64,000 bases of DNA from Argentina anserina (Eukaryota > Streptophyta > Magnoliopsida > Rosales > Rosaceae): positions 33,232,001 to 33,296,000 of the forward strand of contig NC_065877.1 of NCBI RefSeq assembly GCF_933775445.1, read 5' to 3'. The notes beneath the pieces were generated by a model. It was given only the letters and a program-made list of their open reading frames with translations, had not been told where the DNA came from and ran no database searches. Both the position numbers and the translations under genes were made by a program. Each line of letters begins with the position of its first letter. Within the stretch, counting starts at the first letter, position 1. Shown one piece after another: positions 37,939 to 50,136 of the stretch.

Positions 37939-39948
37939 CTAATCTAAGGTGTTGAGTGGAGGTTCAACAAAGAGAAGCAGAGAACTCAAAACAAGAACAA
38001 ACACTGTGAAGAGAAAAAGTGATTTGCAGGGATCAGCATAACGTCTAACGAGTGTGATTCCTTCCTCTTGGGTACTCGAAGACGATGATACATCGTCTAG
38101 TTGAAGACTAGGACATGTCAAAAATCCATATGCTATTCCTGTCAATGCAGCTCCAAAATGTGTCCTGCAACATTTACCCGATAAAGGGTGTCAAATGGCA
38201 TGCATAGTGAATCGTTTAACATATACCAGTTGGTTTTAACCTTACCAGTCATCAATAGGACCAAAACTGCTCAATGTGAAGGTAAGAGCTGTAGTTATTA
38301 TTGCCTTCTGGAACATACTCTCTGAGACCTCCTTTGAAATTAAATCTTTGTTCTGGCTCTCATAGATGAGCCAAGCTCCAATCATGGCAAATATTGGTCC
38401 CTGTGATCCATTTCTGAACTTAGTCATGTAAGAAATTGTATAGCCTTGCATGGGAAAAAGAAGTTAAAAGCTAAGAATAGAAGTTGAGGAGCTGCTCACT
38501 GTTCCACCAACAGTTGGTTCTGGTGTGTGTAGAAAGCTAATCAGATTGCCAGAGATTCCTCCGAGCATATAGATCAAGAAGAACGTGAATGAACCATAGC
38601 CTCTGCACACCTTAGGTCCGAATGTAACAAGTCCCCAAGAACCGATAGCTATATGAATAAGTCCAGCGTGCTGCATTCACATACCAAATGATTCTTATGA
38701 TGTAGGAAGTCATATGAAATTTCAGACAATTATGTGTCACATTACAACTCAATTCCTAAGTAATTAATGCAAGTAAATGCAATGCAAGTATTGTAACCAA
38801 GTGTTCGACAACCTAGCTCACTTGCAGCCTCAACCTGTATATGGAGAGTCAGACTACACAACCAGGGTTGCGAGCTCAAAGCCTACTACTGCAAACAAGG
38901 GTTTGTTACCGTGTTAGACAACCACTGCACCCAAAAGCTTAAAACGTGCTATCAGGGAATGGGTCATCAATGTGTATTAAGCTAACGCTAGTATTATTAA
39001 TGTTAAATGGAAACACAATGGAACACGAACCCAATAATCAATCTTGTACCAGAAACATTGGTGTGACTAGCCTCCACCATTCTCCGACCAGGATCAAATC
39101 ATTTATCTTTGCTCCATATAACGATGGAAGGGAAAAGAGATCCAAGTCAGAATTCCTAACTGGACTTGCTATCTCAAACAGAAAAACTGCAATGTTTATA
39201 GAACCCAATATGCCTCTGCAACCAAAGATCATAAACAAAGGATCATGGTTTGAACTTCAGATTATTAATGTGCTACCATATTTTGATAAAAAAAGAAAAT
39301 CCACTTAGATGAAAAGCACATTCTTACATTAGGTAGAGATCAGAAATTTCACTATCCTGAGCATTATCACCAGTTGTGCTTATATAGCTCTCGATCAATT
39401 TCGTCTCGGCACCATTTTCAGATTCTTGAATGATAGATACTGACCCTGGAACTATATTGTCTCCAGTAGCAACATCAACCGGTTTTTCAGACTGGTTTGC
39501 ATCTGAGGCAAAAGAAAAATATTGTAAATATCGTTGCTAAGATGGATGAGATAGAAGCTACTCAGTTACTCGATCAGCTAGCAGACGTACCTTTATCAAG
39601 TCTTCCAAGATATGTATCAAGATAATCCAACTCCTCCTTCAATCCCAAACGATCATTTTTTCTACCGAGTACTGCCTCGCTCGTCTTGCTTGCATTTTCT
39701 GGAGGCAGAGTTGAGCTATTTTGAAGTTTTCCAAAGTAAGAATCCAAAGAACTCAACTGCTTCTCAGTCGTTCTAGCACCTGATGCATACTGAACCGACC
39801 CACGATTTTGTTCTTGTGAGTTATGTGCCAAACTGCATCTTAGACGGCTTTCTAATCCTCTACTTGGTCCTCTTATTACATAATGTATTGGATCAACATG
39901 AACTTTGTCCTTGTACAGTACCCTATAGCATACTGGAACCAAAGCCAT
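37939..39948 (-). CDS. RBL9: Plastid rhomboid-like protein, RBL9 type, probable pseudoprotease
   Basis: Six exons on the minus strand: 39948-39591, 39502-39328, 39215-39050, 38670-38500, 38400-38246 and 38164-37939 (1,251 nt, 416 residues). The N-terminal ~200 residues are hydrophilic with a plausible plastid transit peptide. The rhomboid core follows: GEWWRLVTPMFLHAGLIHIA (His234 and His239), the helix around VGGTGPIFAMIGAW, and DDWTHFGAALTGIAYGF with His344. In active rhomboids the fourth-helix motif is GxSG; here it is GGTG, so Thr290 takes the nucleophile place while the catalytic-type His remains. Family knowledge: plant plastid rhomboids are inner-envelope proteins. The nearby 4CXXC and APE1 genes recall the Arabidopsis At5g38510 neighbourhood, which supports RBL9 over RBL10 or RBL11. 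A probable leader intron lies upstream. Confidence 0.87.
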
Positions 39949-40443
39949 CTAATCCTGAATGAAGAATTGTACAGAAGTATCAGAATGTTATCTCAAATAC
40001 TGACATTAATTGCAGAAACAAAGATAACCATCTCTTTTACATGTTATGTTATCAGAATATTATCAATATAACATCCGTGAAACTCTCTGAATCTGTATGA
40101 TTAGTAGTCCCTAGTTAAAATATGTCACTCTGTATGGAGATAAAATCCACATGCACAACATAAATGGAAACTTAACCATCAAACAGTGAGACTTTCTCTT
40201 TGAAGTTTAAAGTTTGGTTTATTTCTCAGCAAGCAAAGTGGCAAGCAGAAAAATGAAGAAGACTGGAAGTGGATTTGAGAAAAGCAAAAAGATTTTATGA
40301 AAATGCCAGTGAAAAGTGAAAACAGCAGGTACCTGAAATCCCAAATTTATTGCAAAATGGGGAGTTGTTGTTGTATGCAAAGCTCTTGGGACTTTGAAGG
40401 GGGCCAAGTCTGGGGTTGTGATTCCATTAATGAAACCAGACAC
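39949..40443 (-). other. Probable 5' leader of the rhomboid gene with leader intron and 38-codon uORF
   Basis: A donor TTTCAG|GTACC (exon end 40333) and an acceptor TTCATTCAG (next exon from 39954) suggest a leader intron 40332-39955. Joining the exons makes an upstream ORF (40443-40333 plus 39954-39949) starting MSGFINGITTPDLAPFK. It ends in a TAG (39951-39949) that directly touches the main ATG (39948-39946). Depends on the transcript starting upstream of 40443, which the sequence alone does not show. Confidence 0.45.
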
Positions 40444-42541
40444 AAGTACAACTGTACAAGAGTGAAAAGCTTGCTGCTTGCAGTTGAAAGGAACAGGTCG
40501 ATCCTCACTGGGATATTTGTTATGAAATCCAGACTAGATCATCTCTTATCTCTGTTGATCCAGTACCACATCGCCATGTGTGAATTGCCATCGCATTCAA
40601 ATGTTTGTGGTTTACGACTTATACATTGACAAGCATCCAAGGTTCAGGAGCCACCAGAAATTAATGGTTGTTGAAAACTCAAACAGTCAAACCACAACCA
40701 TATATATAGACTAGTATACGTCAACACTTTTCATGGTCGATGTGGGCTTCTTCCGGGGCTCCAGCTAGCTGCTTCCAGCCCAATCAGTTGGTCACTTACA
40801 TTCTTGCATTGACAGTAGTGAAAAACTTGATGATGAAAAAAAACGTAACAATGGGATGTGCACAGAGATAACTTTGTATAAATTAAAATACACGGGAATA
40901 AGTTTTTCATTTACAATTGGTTACATAGCAATTATGTGAGCAACCAAGGTCATGAAATAATAGTTTATGTTGTGAATAAATAAATAATGCTTAGAAGCAA
41001 TTAGCAAGAGATCGAAAATAATAGTTCCGTTTTGAGTTCAATTTATAACTAAGGTTCGTATAAATTTTTTTAATAACTAAGGTATTGGAAGAAACTGACA
41101 ATATTGTGATTGTAATCTTTAGTCTATATGATTTTATATATATGCATACATAGAAACACATCTTTCATAAGACTAAATAATATAATGATGACATGTCGGT
41201 AACGGAATACAAGATATTCTAGTCTCTCCAGTCTCTTTATGCTATATCTCAATGGGACAAAATATTTAGTGTATCGACCGTGAGTCTAGGAACCTTGTAT
41301 TTATAAGGTCTTATGTCTTATAGTCCTAACCCATTAATTATATAATAGGACATGATTTTATGACCAAGTAACCTTAATGGTAAATTTTTAGGATTGTATT
41401 AATCATTTATTCGTCAGGTTTCCTATCAATATATTATATCACTATATTTACCGGATAATCACTATTATATTCTTAACTATTTAATCATCGACTAATTGGG
41501 TTTTCTTATTATATTATAATACACGATATGTCTAATATAATCTTATAGTGATCTCTACTCTTTGGGCGAGAGTTTAAAATCTTATTTTAATTGGTGTCTT
41601 AGTCGTGTCGCTGAATGTTTAAATGTATCAATGTTATAATTTCATTTATAAGGTGTGCGTAGTTGTTTTAACGGTGGTTATTTACATCAACATCAAAACT
41701 AATGGTAGAGAATCTAACCAACATCTCTCATCCATAAAATGAGCAAGAGGTACTAAGGAGTTTGCCGCAGAATTAGGTTGTGTTTGGCCTAGATTATAGG
41801 CTTAAATTCTCAAATAATCTGACTAAATTGTTTGGTGAATCAGCTTATTTCTTAAATTCACGAATGACCATGCAACTTTTAGACAAATTATGAAAGCTAT
41901 AAAATAGAGCTTTTAAAAGTTGATGTTGATTAAATATGCAAACGCAGATTTTTCCAATCTCACATCGGGGCCAAATTGGCCACTAAGCTCTCTCCAACCT
42001 TGAGAGAGCTCAGATACAATGAAATTGAGCTGTCAAAACCCAGGTGCCATGCACCAAACTCTTAATACCCATGGAACTTTTTGATTAATGCAGTCAACTA
42101 AAATATTTGAGTCTCCCTTAATCGTGTGCCCTAGACCAAATGCAATAGGGCAGCCCGCAATTTTGCTCTTGCAATAGACCAAAAGCCAGAACATAATGTC
42201 CAAGACGACAGTGCGTGGGTTGTGCAAGTTTACATTATTCAATTCGTAATTGGAGGTTGAAGAAAACAATCCAGTGAATCCACCCAGAGATATTTGGGCA
42301 TTATGAACAGAAACAAAACAAAAACAAGATCACGCGTTTCCCCAATCTGCCCCTCAAATACGAATCTCGAAAACAAACCCAAAAATAAAACTTTGGGCTC
42401 CCGCTTGAGCGTGGCAACCAAATTCAAAAACCCCGCGCCCCCCTCGTCTCCAAATCTCACCTTCCCCCGTTCATTTTCGTCTTTAATTCTCCGAGACGCA
42501 CTCACTTCTCTGCTTCCCAGACCAACAATCAATCATATCCA
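40444..42541. other. Divergent intergenic region, no gene seen
   Basis: Lies between the divergently transcribed rhomboid and 4CXXC genes. AT-rich, with no recognised RNA gene or transposon ends. The last ~250 bp contain the promoter and leader of the plus-strand gene. Confidence 0.6.
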
Positions 42542-45500
42542 ATGGCCGGAGTTCGCGTCGTCGGCGGCCGGATCTACGATTCCGAGAACGGCAAAACCTG
42601 TCACCAGGTCAGTTTCGTTTTTTCTATTCCGATTCCAAGTTATTATGGCCAATTAGGGTTTCGTTAATTTGGGGTCGAATTTGTTCTGCAGTGTCGGCAG
42701 AAGACTAGGGATTTTGTGGCGTCGTGTAAGAATCTGAAGAAAAACAATCGCTGCACTATTGGCTTTTGTCACAAGTGCCTCCTCAACAGGTTAGACCTCG
42801 ATTTTTCGAATTAGGTTTTGATTCAAAGTTTGGGTCTTTCTGATGGATGTGAAGAAATTGATGTTGGGTGGTTTTGAGACCCTCACTTTTGGTATTGGGT
42901 GTGATGAAATTGATTTAGATATGGAGAGAAAGCTGAAGAGGTGGAGCTTTTGGAGGATTGGCATTGCCCCAAATGTAGGGGCAACTGTAATTGTAGTTTC
43001 TGCAGGTAAATGTTGTGTGGGTTAAATTGGATAGTGATACTAGGGTGAAGATTTTGATTTTGGTGAATGTGTTGTTTGGCAGGAAGAAACAAGGGCTCAA
43101 ACCCACTGGTCTTCTTGTTCACACGGCCAAGGAGGGCGGGTTTGGTTCTGTTTCGGAGATGTTGATGGCAAAGGGACCGGAGAATTTCGGTATTGAGAGG
43201 AAGGTTGTAGTCAAGGTTGGTTGGTTGGTTTTGCTTCTAGTGTTTTATAATGTTTTGATTTGAATGGCTTTGTGTGTTGTTTACTGTGTTTATGCTGATG
43301 GATGTTGATAGGAGGGTGTTGATGAAAAGGAGAATTCTGTTGTTCGAAAGGTTGAGATCGACTTGAATTTGGCGCCAAACCCTGAGGAGGGAGAAGTCAG
43401 GATAACTAAGAGGAAAGGATTGAAGGAAATCCGTAATGGCAGAAGGGGTGATTCTAAAGTCTCCAAAGATGGTCCTGTGAAATCAAGAAAGAGAAAAAAT
43501 GAAGATCAAAGAGAAGAATCAGATGACCCGAAACTGCAAGGTGAAGAAGTTCAAGATGGAGTGCACAACACTGACGTCAAGAAGAAGAAGAAGAAGAAGA
43601 AGAAGGCCAAGGACACAAAACTGCAAGGTGAGGGAGTTCAAGATGTTGTAACCAACAATGATGTCAAGAGGAAGAAAAAGGACACGGACAATGTCCAGAG
43701 TGGCAAAGAGACTCGCAGAGTTAAGGAATGCAATAACAAGTTTCTGATTAAAGAAGTAGAGCCTGAACTTCCTCTGCCTGAGGGCATTCCCTTGGCAAGT
43801 GTCTTGGGAATCGAACTACCTCCTGAGGATGCTGGAAATGCTCTTCAATTTTTGGAATTTTGTTCAGCTTTTGGAGAGGTAATGTGGACTTTACTTCTAT
43901 TATATATTAGATGAATGTTCATCCAAATCTGGTTGTGATTTTCTGTGGTGTACTGTTATTAACCTTTCTGATTTTGAGTTGACGCAAACTAAATGTACTC
44001 TAGGTTCTCAATGTAAAAAAAGCACATGCTGAATCTATACTTGGTGAATTACTGCGCCAACGAAGTGGGAGAAATGGACGCCCTGGACAATACTCCTCAG
44101 TTATTCGGTTTCACATGCAACTTTTATCTCTATTACAGGAGGATATGGGAGAGGAGTAAGAATTATGCCTTGAATCTTTTATATTGTATTCAATTGTATC
44201 AAGTAATTAGGCTCGAATGGTGAAGACGCAGTTTATTTATGAACACTTCTATTGTTGGGATTATTTAATTAGCTGACTGTTGATGTCATTTTCTTGTTTA
44301 GGCCTTCATCTATAGATAACATGAGCCACAAAACCTCATGGTTCCAAGATCTGGGTAAATGCATCTCTGACTCTGAGGCTGAATACCTATTGAAGGAACT
44401 ACCTTCAGATTGTTTCAGTAGACGTGGTGCTGGATATGATATCTTAGACCTCTCTCAGAGGCTTAGACTCTTAACTTACCTCTGCGATGAGGTGATATGC
44501 ACATCGTAAGTACAAAGAGTGTTTTGACTCTATTATACAAAATTTCATGTATTTTTTATGAGTACTGAGATGAGAACTTCTCACTCTTTTCAGTAAATTG
44601 AGGAGCTGGATAGAGGAACAGCATGAAAAGATTGTTGAAAGTGAAAAGGAAGCAAGAGGGAAAGTTAACGCGGCCAAAGATAAGGTAAAGATAGACGTAC
44701 AGTAAAAGGTATGACTCCCTTGGATTCTACATGTTAATTCTATTTAAACATAATTTTATTGTTAATGCACAGGAAAAACTTCTGAAGCGTAAGTTGCAAG
44801 ATGAGGTGGCTAAGCTTATTATTGCCAAAAATGGTGCTCCTCTGTCAATTTCAGAACATGAAGCTCTTGTCTCACAAATAAAAAGTGAAGCAGCTCAAGC
44901 TCATGCAGAGTTTCTTGAAGCAGAGGGCATAGTGCCTAGAAGTATGTTTCCATTTCTAGTATCTATAGTTAACTTTTTTGTATAGAATACATAAGTGTTT
45001 TTCTGGTGCAAGTGGTGTTTCTTCATGTTGTGTTTGTTACACTGTCATATCTTTCACGAATCTATCATACATGCATGTGTTGACAGTTCCTTCTATATAC
45101 TCTGCAGAGAAACAAAAAAGTGACGTTCTAAGAACAGAGCCTTATCGTGTGGATGTTGATGGCCGCATCTTCTGGAAATTGAAGAGTTACAATAATGGAG
45201 AAGATATTGTGCTTCAAGGCCAGTTTTTCTAACGGTGTCGATTACAATTACATTCTTTGCAGTTTACGAGTCTGAACGCTAATTCTGGTGTATTGTACAG
45301 ATATGGGAGCCTGGGATGCAGTTGTATCTAAAGAAGAATGGTTTGTATATGGTGTGGAGACGAAGGAAGCAATTGAAAAGTACTGTTCTTCTTTAAGGTA
45401 TGGACAGTCACTCGTCTTTAAGGTCTCCTGAACTTATATTTCATTATAATGGTAATAACTTGAATGTTTTCTTGGTTTGCAGGAGAAAGAAGTTCAGCGG

Positions 45501-45549
45501 AACTGTGTCCCAAACTGTTCCTCGTGAAAGCAATGAAGAAAACATGTAG
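42542..45549 (+). CDS. 4CXXC-R1 zinc finger (CDCA7-like) and DDT-like domain nuclear protein
   Basis: Twelve exons: 42542-42607, 42692-42789, 42919-43005, 43083-43215, 43312-43878, 44004-44155, 44302-44505, 44594-44684, 44773-44941, 45108-45218, 45301-45397 and 45483-45549 (1,842 nt, 613 residues). The N terminus (20-83) is a Cys-rich zf-4CXXC_R1 finger: [35 protein letters not shown]. This domain is shared with vertebrate CDCA7 and JPO2, which bind DNA and chromatin. A Lys-rich linker follows with a tandem repeat (KLQGE-VQD...DVK, twice) and a nine-Lys run. Then comes [20 protein letters not shown], a DDT/WHIM-like region with alpha-helical stretches, and [18 protein letters not shown] near the end. 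Plant homologues are annotated as MAO-A repressor R1-like, with function little known. The exon 10 donor appears to be GC (CAAG|GCCAG), not GT; every other junction is GT-AG. Confidence 0.9.
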
Positions 45550-46394
45550 AGATGGCCATGACTATTGCACATGGCATTTACTCCTAATTTCCTTCACAAT
45601 TGAATAGTGTAGATCATCAAGACGATCAAGTGACCAGCTGCTTCTGTCCGAAAGGAATTCTGATAGTGTTGTAGAAGTAGGTTCACATACAGATTTGCAA
45701 CTATTTTGGCTGCCCAATTGTTTTGCATATCTTCCTTAATGGTAAAGTTTCTTCAGAAAATCCGAAGTGATGTATTTGATTTGTAACTGGGAGTTGTACC
45801 CCAATATTTTTTGGGTGATCTTAAGGAATTGTACACAAAGGAACCCCAAACTGATTAGTAATATCTGAGTTCACATTAAAATTTGCTGCATTTGTTTCCA
45901 GATTCATCTTGATGTTTGTGAGTGATCTCTATGACGCATCATCCTTGGAGATATAATCCTACATCCTTCAACTATCCTTGGTGATGGTAAAATTCTTCTC
46001 CCAGGACTAAGATGATGTAATGTAACACAGAAAATCAACATATCAAAATATCAAATGCATCAAATAATTTTTACTAATTCATAGCATTAAGTAGATAACG
46101 CTGTTGCAATTTTATCAATTTATTGTTCATCTCATACGGTTTTTATCTTCAAATTTTCTCAGAAAAAATTGTGAACCCAGACGTTTTCTGAAGAACAGTA
46201 GGAAAAGATTTTTTTTCTCAATGAAATTTAAATGGAAATGAAAAACAAAAAATAAATAAACAAAATGGATAACATGAGGACACGTCAACATAAATTTGGC
46301 GGTTGAGAGCAGCCAACTCCGGAACTCCAAACTGCTCTGTTCTGTTTTTCTGCTCTGTCTCAAAGCCTCAACCTTTGTTTCAAAGAGCCTCAAA
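45550..46394. other. Spacer between the 4CXXC gene and APE1
   Basis: 3' UTR of the upstream gene followed by the APE1 promoter; no other gene recognised. Confidence 0.6.
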
Positions 46395-47394
46395 ATGGCA
46401 ACTGTAACCACCGCAAGAGGAGCAGGAAGCATTTTCTGCTCCCACCGTGAACCCTTCACCCGCCACCGCTTCCTCTCTCTCCACCCACCTCGTCCCCTCC
46501 TCCTTCACCCCCACCCATCAAAACCCACCTCCACTTTCCTCACCCACTCCAAGCCCATTGGGCCCTTAATCAAACTCACCACCCCAAGAGCTGCCGACAC
46601 CTCCTCCGTCCCCACCACCGCCGACAAAGCCATCGTCACCGATGACCAGTTCTCCCTCGCCAAGGTCAGCTCAAAGTTTACTTTTTTTTTTCCTGATTAT
46701 AAGTTTGTATGTTAATATTGTATATTGATGATGTAAAAGTGTGAACTTTGCAGGTTTCATTTGGTGTGATCGGACTAGGTGGTGGGATTACACTGCTGGG
46801 GTGAGTTGTTTATCCCATTTTGGTACTTGGGTTGTGACAATGGATTGTGTTTGAATGCTTATAGTATGTGTTCATTTTGGGTTTTGTGTGTTGTGAGAAA
46901 CAGGTATGGTTTTGGAGCATACTTTAATATCCTACCTGGGTCTGAATGGTCAGCAATAATGTTAACATATGGGTTTCCTCTTGCAATCATTGGCATGGCT
47001 TTCAAGGTAAAATCTCAATCATGTGTACAGTGTTAAGGACATGTTATGCAAGGTTGTGTTGTTTTGTGGGATGTGGTGTAATAATGCAGATGAGTAGATA
47101 GTAAGAACCTGAATGGGGTTGTGTTTCGCAGAATAGTATGTTTATTTTCTGTGTTTTTCAGTATGCAGAGCTAAAGCCGGTGCCGTGCTTGACTTATTTG
47201 GATGCTCAGAAATTAAGGGAAACGAGTGCCACCCCAATTCTTATACAGGTGCTTGCCTTGAGTCGAAATTACCATTTACATCAGATTTTGTAATTTTAGA
47301 GAAATGGATGCGGCATATGCTGTGATGAATTTCTTACTTCACCATCACAACTTAGGAGTCCAACTGGCTAGTGGCTAGTAGTTTGTGCCGTCAT

Positions 47395-47434
<40 letters not shown>

Positions 47435-49377
47435 GCATTTTTTATTTTAGTACTCTAAATTGCTTGCAGCCGGGCATGATCTTGCTTGTCTTTCCTTATG
47501 ATAATTTGAACATATCAGAGAGCATTAATACTTCATCTTTTGGGATTTTATTTACAGACCGAAGTGTCAGTAAAAGAGTTACCTAAAGTTGACAAAGGAT
47601 CATCTTATGTATATGACTGTTTGAGAGCCAGCAATATAATGTCCTGGAAATGCCAAGCCTTTGAAAATTTGGGGGTTATTTCTAAGAACCCTCTTGAATT
47701 TTTTTATTTACTCAGTGTTGACCATGATATACTTGTAGTCCAACCGCTAGAATAAGAGCTGTTCCCCTAAAAAAATTACATGTCTCATCACTCTCGTGCT
47801 GACAATAAACACAAACATTTATACCTTCATACTACCACAGAAGTATGAATTTATTGCACCACTCCAATTTCAATGATCTCTTTTCATGTCATGATCCATG
47901 TTGCTTGGTGCCAATTGTGCTGCCCATAGGCTCTGTCCTGCTTTCTAAGTTAAATATAAACTTTTTTCGTGCACCAACATCAGATGCTTCTTTGCTTGTG
48001 TTATTTGCCTAAGGCCCTAAGCTAATATGGTTTATGAAATAACATAACTATGATTAGGTCAGGAATGATGTTACAAGATACCGCTATGGGGATGAACAGC
48101 ATTTGGATGAGGCGTTAAAACGAATTTTCCAGTATGGTCAGGTGAGATGTCTGATTTTGTGTATGCATACTATGTAGAGATTTATTCATTCATTGATTTT
48201 TTTTTGAAGACATTCTGTGTGGGACACAGTAATTTATCTCGTTCCTGTCCTAAATAATAGTTATTCTTTATCTGCTACACTTGACCTCTAATTGCAGTCA
48301 GATGTACATAACATTATGCAGAAGGTGGTTACATCCTGTTGTTTGGATATACTTAAACATGCGGACTGAGTTTGAGATTGTTTTTGTTCTGTTTTGTTTT
48401 ACAGGGTGGGGGAATTGCTCGGAGGAGTGCGCCCGTTCTACAAAGTATTCGTGAAGAGGTACGCGGAGTGTGTAAAATTTTTTATCACCTCGCTGACTGT
48501 TTTTCTTATTCTTCCCATTTGAATTTATTAACAGCATATTCTTCAGTTATAGTCTCATTAGCTCTACTGCAATTAGTTATTTAAGTATAGGAATACGTTT
48601 GTCTAATCTTCTCCTGTTGTTTTACATACAATAAAAGACTGAGGACCATGATAATTCCGTTCATATATTTTGCCCTTTTAAAGGATTCAAATGATCCTCA
48701 TTTCTCCCTTCAAAAAATGATCCTCATTTCTTATATAAGACTTTCTTACAAAGTTGATATTTGATTATGGTCTAAGTGATATGCAAGTGACTTACAAATT
48801 TTTAGAGTTATTATCATTTTCACTCCCTTTGTGTTATCTCAGGTCACAAAAGATGGTAGATACTGTTTAGTCCTGGTGTTTGAGGCAAAATCTCTACAGT
48901 TATCTGATTTTGAACAAAGACAGGTTAGTTTATTGAGCCTTTGAAACATTTCTGCTGCTCTTGTTGGGTGTGAGAATGAATCCCTACTTGAGTTGCTGAA
49001 GTTTTGTTCATATTCAGTTTAATGATATGGCTGTAACCTTGAAGAATCTCTAAGTTAATTTCAGAATAGCAGAATTAGAGACTGAATTCATCAATTTCTG
49101 TTGTTTTTCTAGGCTAAATTTACATCATTCTTCGGACCAGGCATTACAGCTGAAATTGGTAAGATTTGAACTTAACTGTTTCAGTTCCTTGTCAAAAGTT
49201 ACAAGTTATTAGATTAGTCGCCTGCTGCCAGTGCATACAGCAATCTAAAAACCTGCTTCTCCATTAATTTTTTCTATTCTATATGTTCTTACTTAAGTTT
49301 CTGGTGTAGCCAAGGGAGAGGAGAATCTATATGAAGTCAAACTTATTTCCAACTCCAACGTCAACCCCACTGCATAG
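46395..49377 (+). CDS. APE1: APE1, thylakoid protein (DUF2854), acclimation of photosynthesis to environment
   Basis: Nine exons: 46395-46664, 46754-46800, 46904-47006, 47162-47248, 48058-48141, 48405-48458, 48843-48923, 49113-49158 and 49310-49377 (840 nt, 279 residues), all GT-AG and in frame. Residues 1-90 are rich in Ser, Pro and His, with few acidic residues until the end: a chloroplast transit peptide. The rest is DUF2854: two hydrophobic stretches (VIGLGGGITLLGYGFGAYF and SAIMLTYGFPLAIIGMAF), then YAELKPVPCLTYLDAQKLRE, VRNDVTRYRYGDEQHLDEAL, GGGIARRSAPVLQSIREE and AKFTSFFGPGITAEI. In Arabidopsis, loss of APE1 impairs adjustment of photosynthesis to high light; the biochemical role is unknown. 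The start is the ATG before ATVTTARG. Confidence 0.93.
47397..47432. repeat. (TC)18 microsatellite in APE1 intron 4
   Basis: Pure TC run inside the 809-bp intron 4. Confidence 0.95.
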
Positions 49378-50136
49378 CCGCCATAAACAGTGCATAGTAG
49401 TTTAACCAAACACCCTATGTATGATAGATTCATTTTCATACATAGCTTGTCAATTGTAAAACCTTTGTTTATATTCAGTTGGCAAAACCCTATTTGTATC
49501 ATACATAGATTTTTGAAGTGAAACGGAAAAAAACAGATGAGCACGTTAAAGTCTATTACTCTTCCCTTTGGCTTCAGATTCAATTATATTTTATGGTTTA
49601 TTTAGATTATATTTGCTTGCCTGCTTGGCGCATTTCTTGAAGCTTATATGTTTCTGAGACTTGCTGCATGTAACTGTGTGGGCTTCCTAGTCAAGTGAAA
49701 GGAGAAAATCAGCGTACTAGTCGGTTTTCCTTGCATGCTCAGATGCGTACCAAGTTTTACTTCATAGGTTTTCGGAGCTTCAGAATTTCAAAATTTCTTG
49801 CCAAGATGGGTAAGTTACGTATGTATACACGTTTTTTTTTTCTTGAGAGAGATTCTACTACTTTTAAGGCACAAACAAAAAGCATGCATGTGAACCTTTT
49901 GTCAGCCACTATGGACCATAAGCAAGAACAGAGCATAAACATGACTCAACTATTCTACAACAGAAAGAAAACCGATACAGAATAACCACTATAGACCCCC
50001 TTAAATCTTTGCTTGCTCAGAGACAAATTGAGTGACCCTGCAGCAACAGTTCTGAAGGCCAGAGAATCTCTTACGACCCCTCCAATGGGTCTCTTCTACA
50101 TTATTGATTTTCAGTGCTCTCCTTTTGTTTTCATTT
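49378..50136. other. Convergent spacer downstream of APE1
   Basis: 3' regions of APE1 and of the minus-strand gene; no other gene recognised. Confidence 0.6.

Noticed and set aside
40297..40629. 110-codon plus-strand ORF between RBL9 and the 4CXXC gene
   Set aside because: Antisense to the predicted RBL9 leader exon; no domain or splice support.
42033..42269. Minus-strand ORF with a faint resemblance to the RNase H domain of LINE-type reverse transcriptases (SNILVDCIN...VPW)
   Set aside because: Too short and weak, with no flanking reverse transcriptase or poly(A) tail.
46296..46394. In-frame upstream extension of APE1 exon 1
   Set aside because: The ORF opens at a non-ATG codon and the first ATG (46395) already gives a normal transit peptide.
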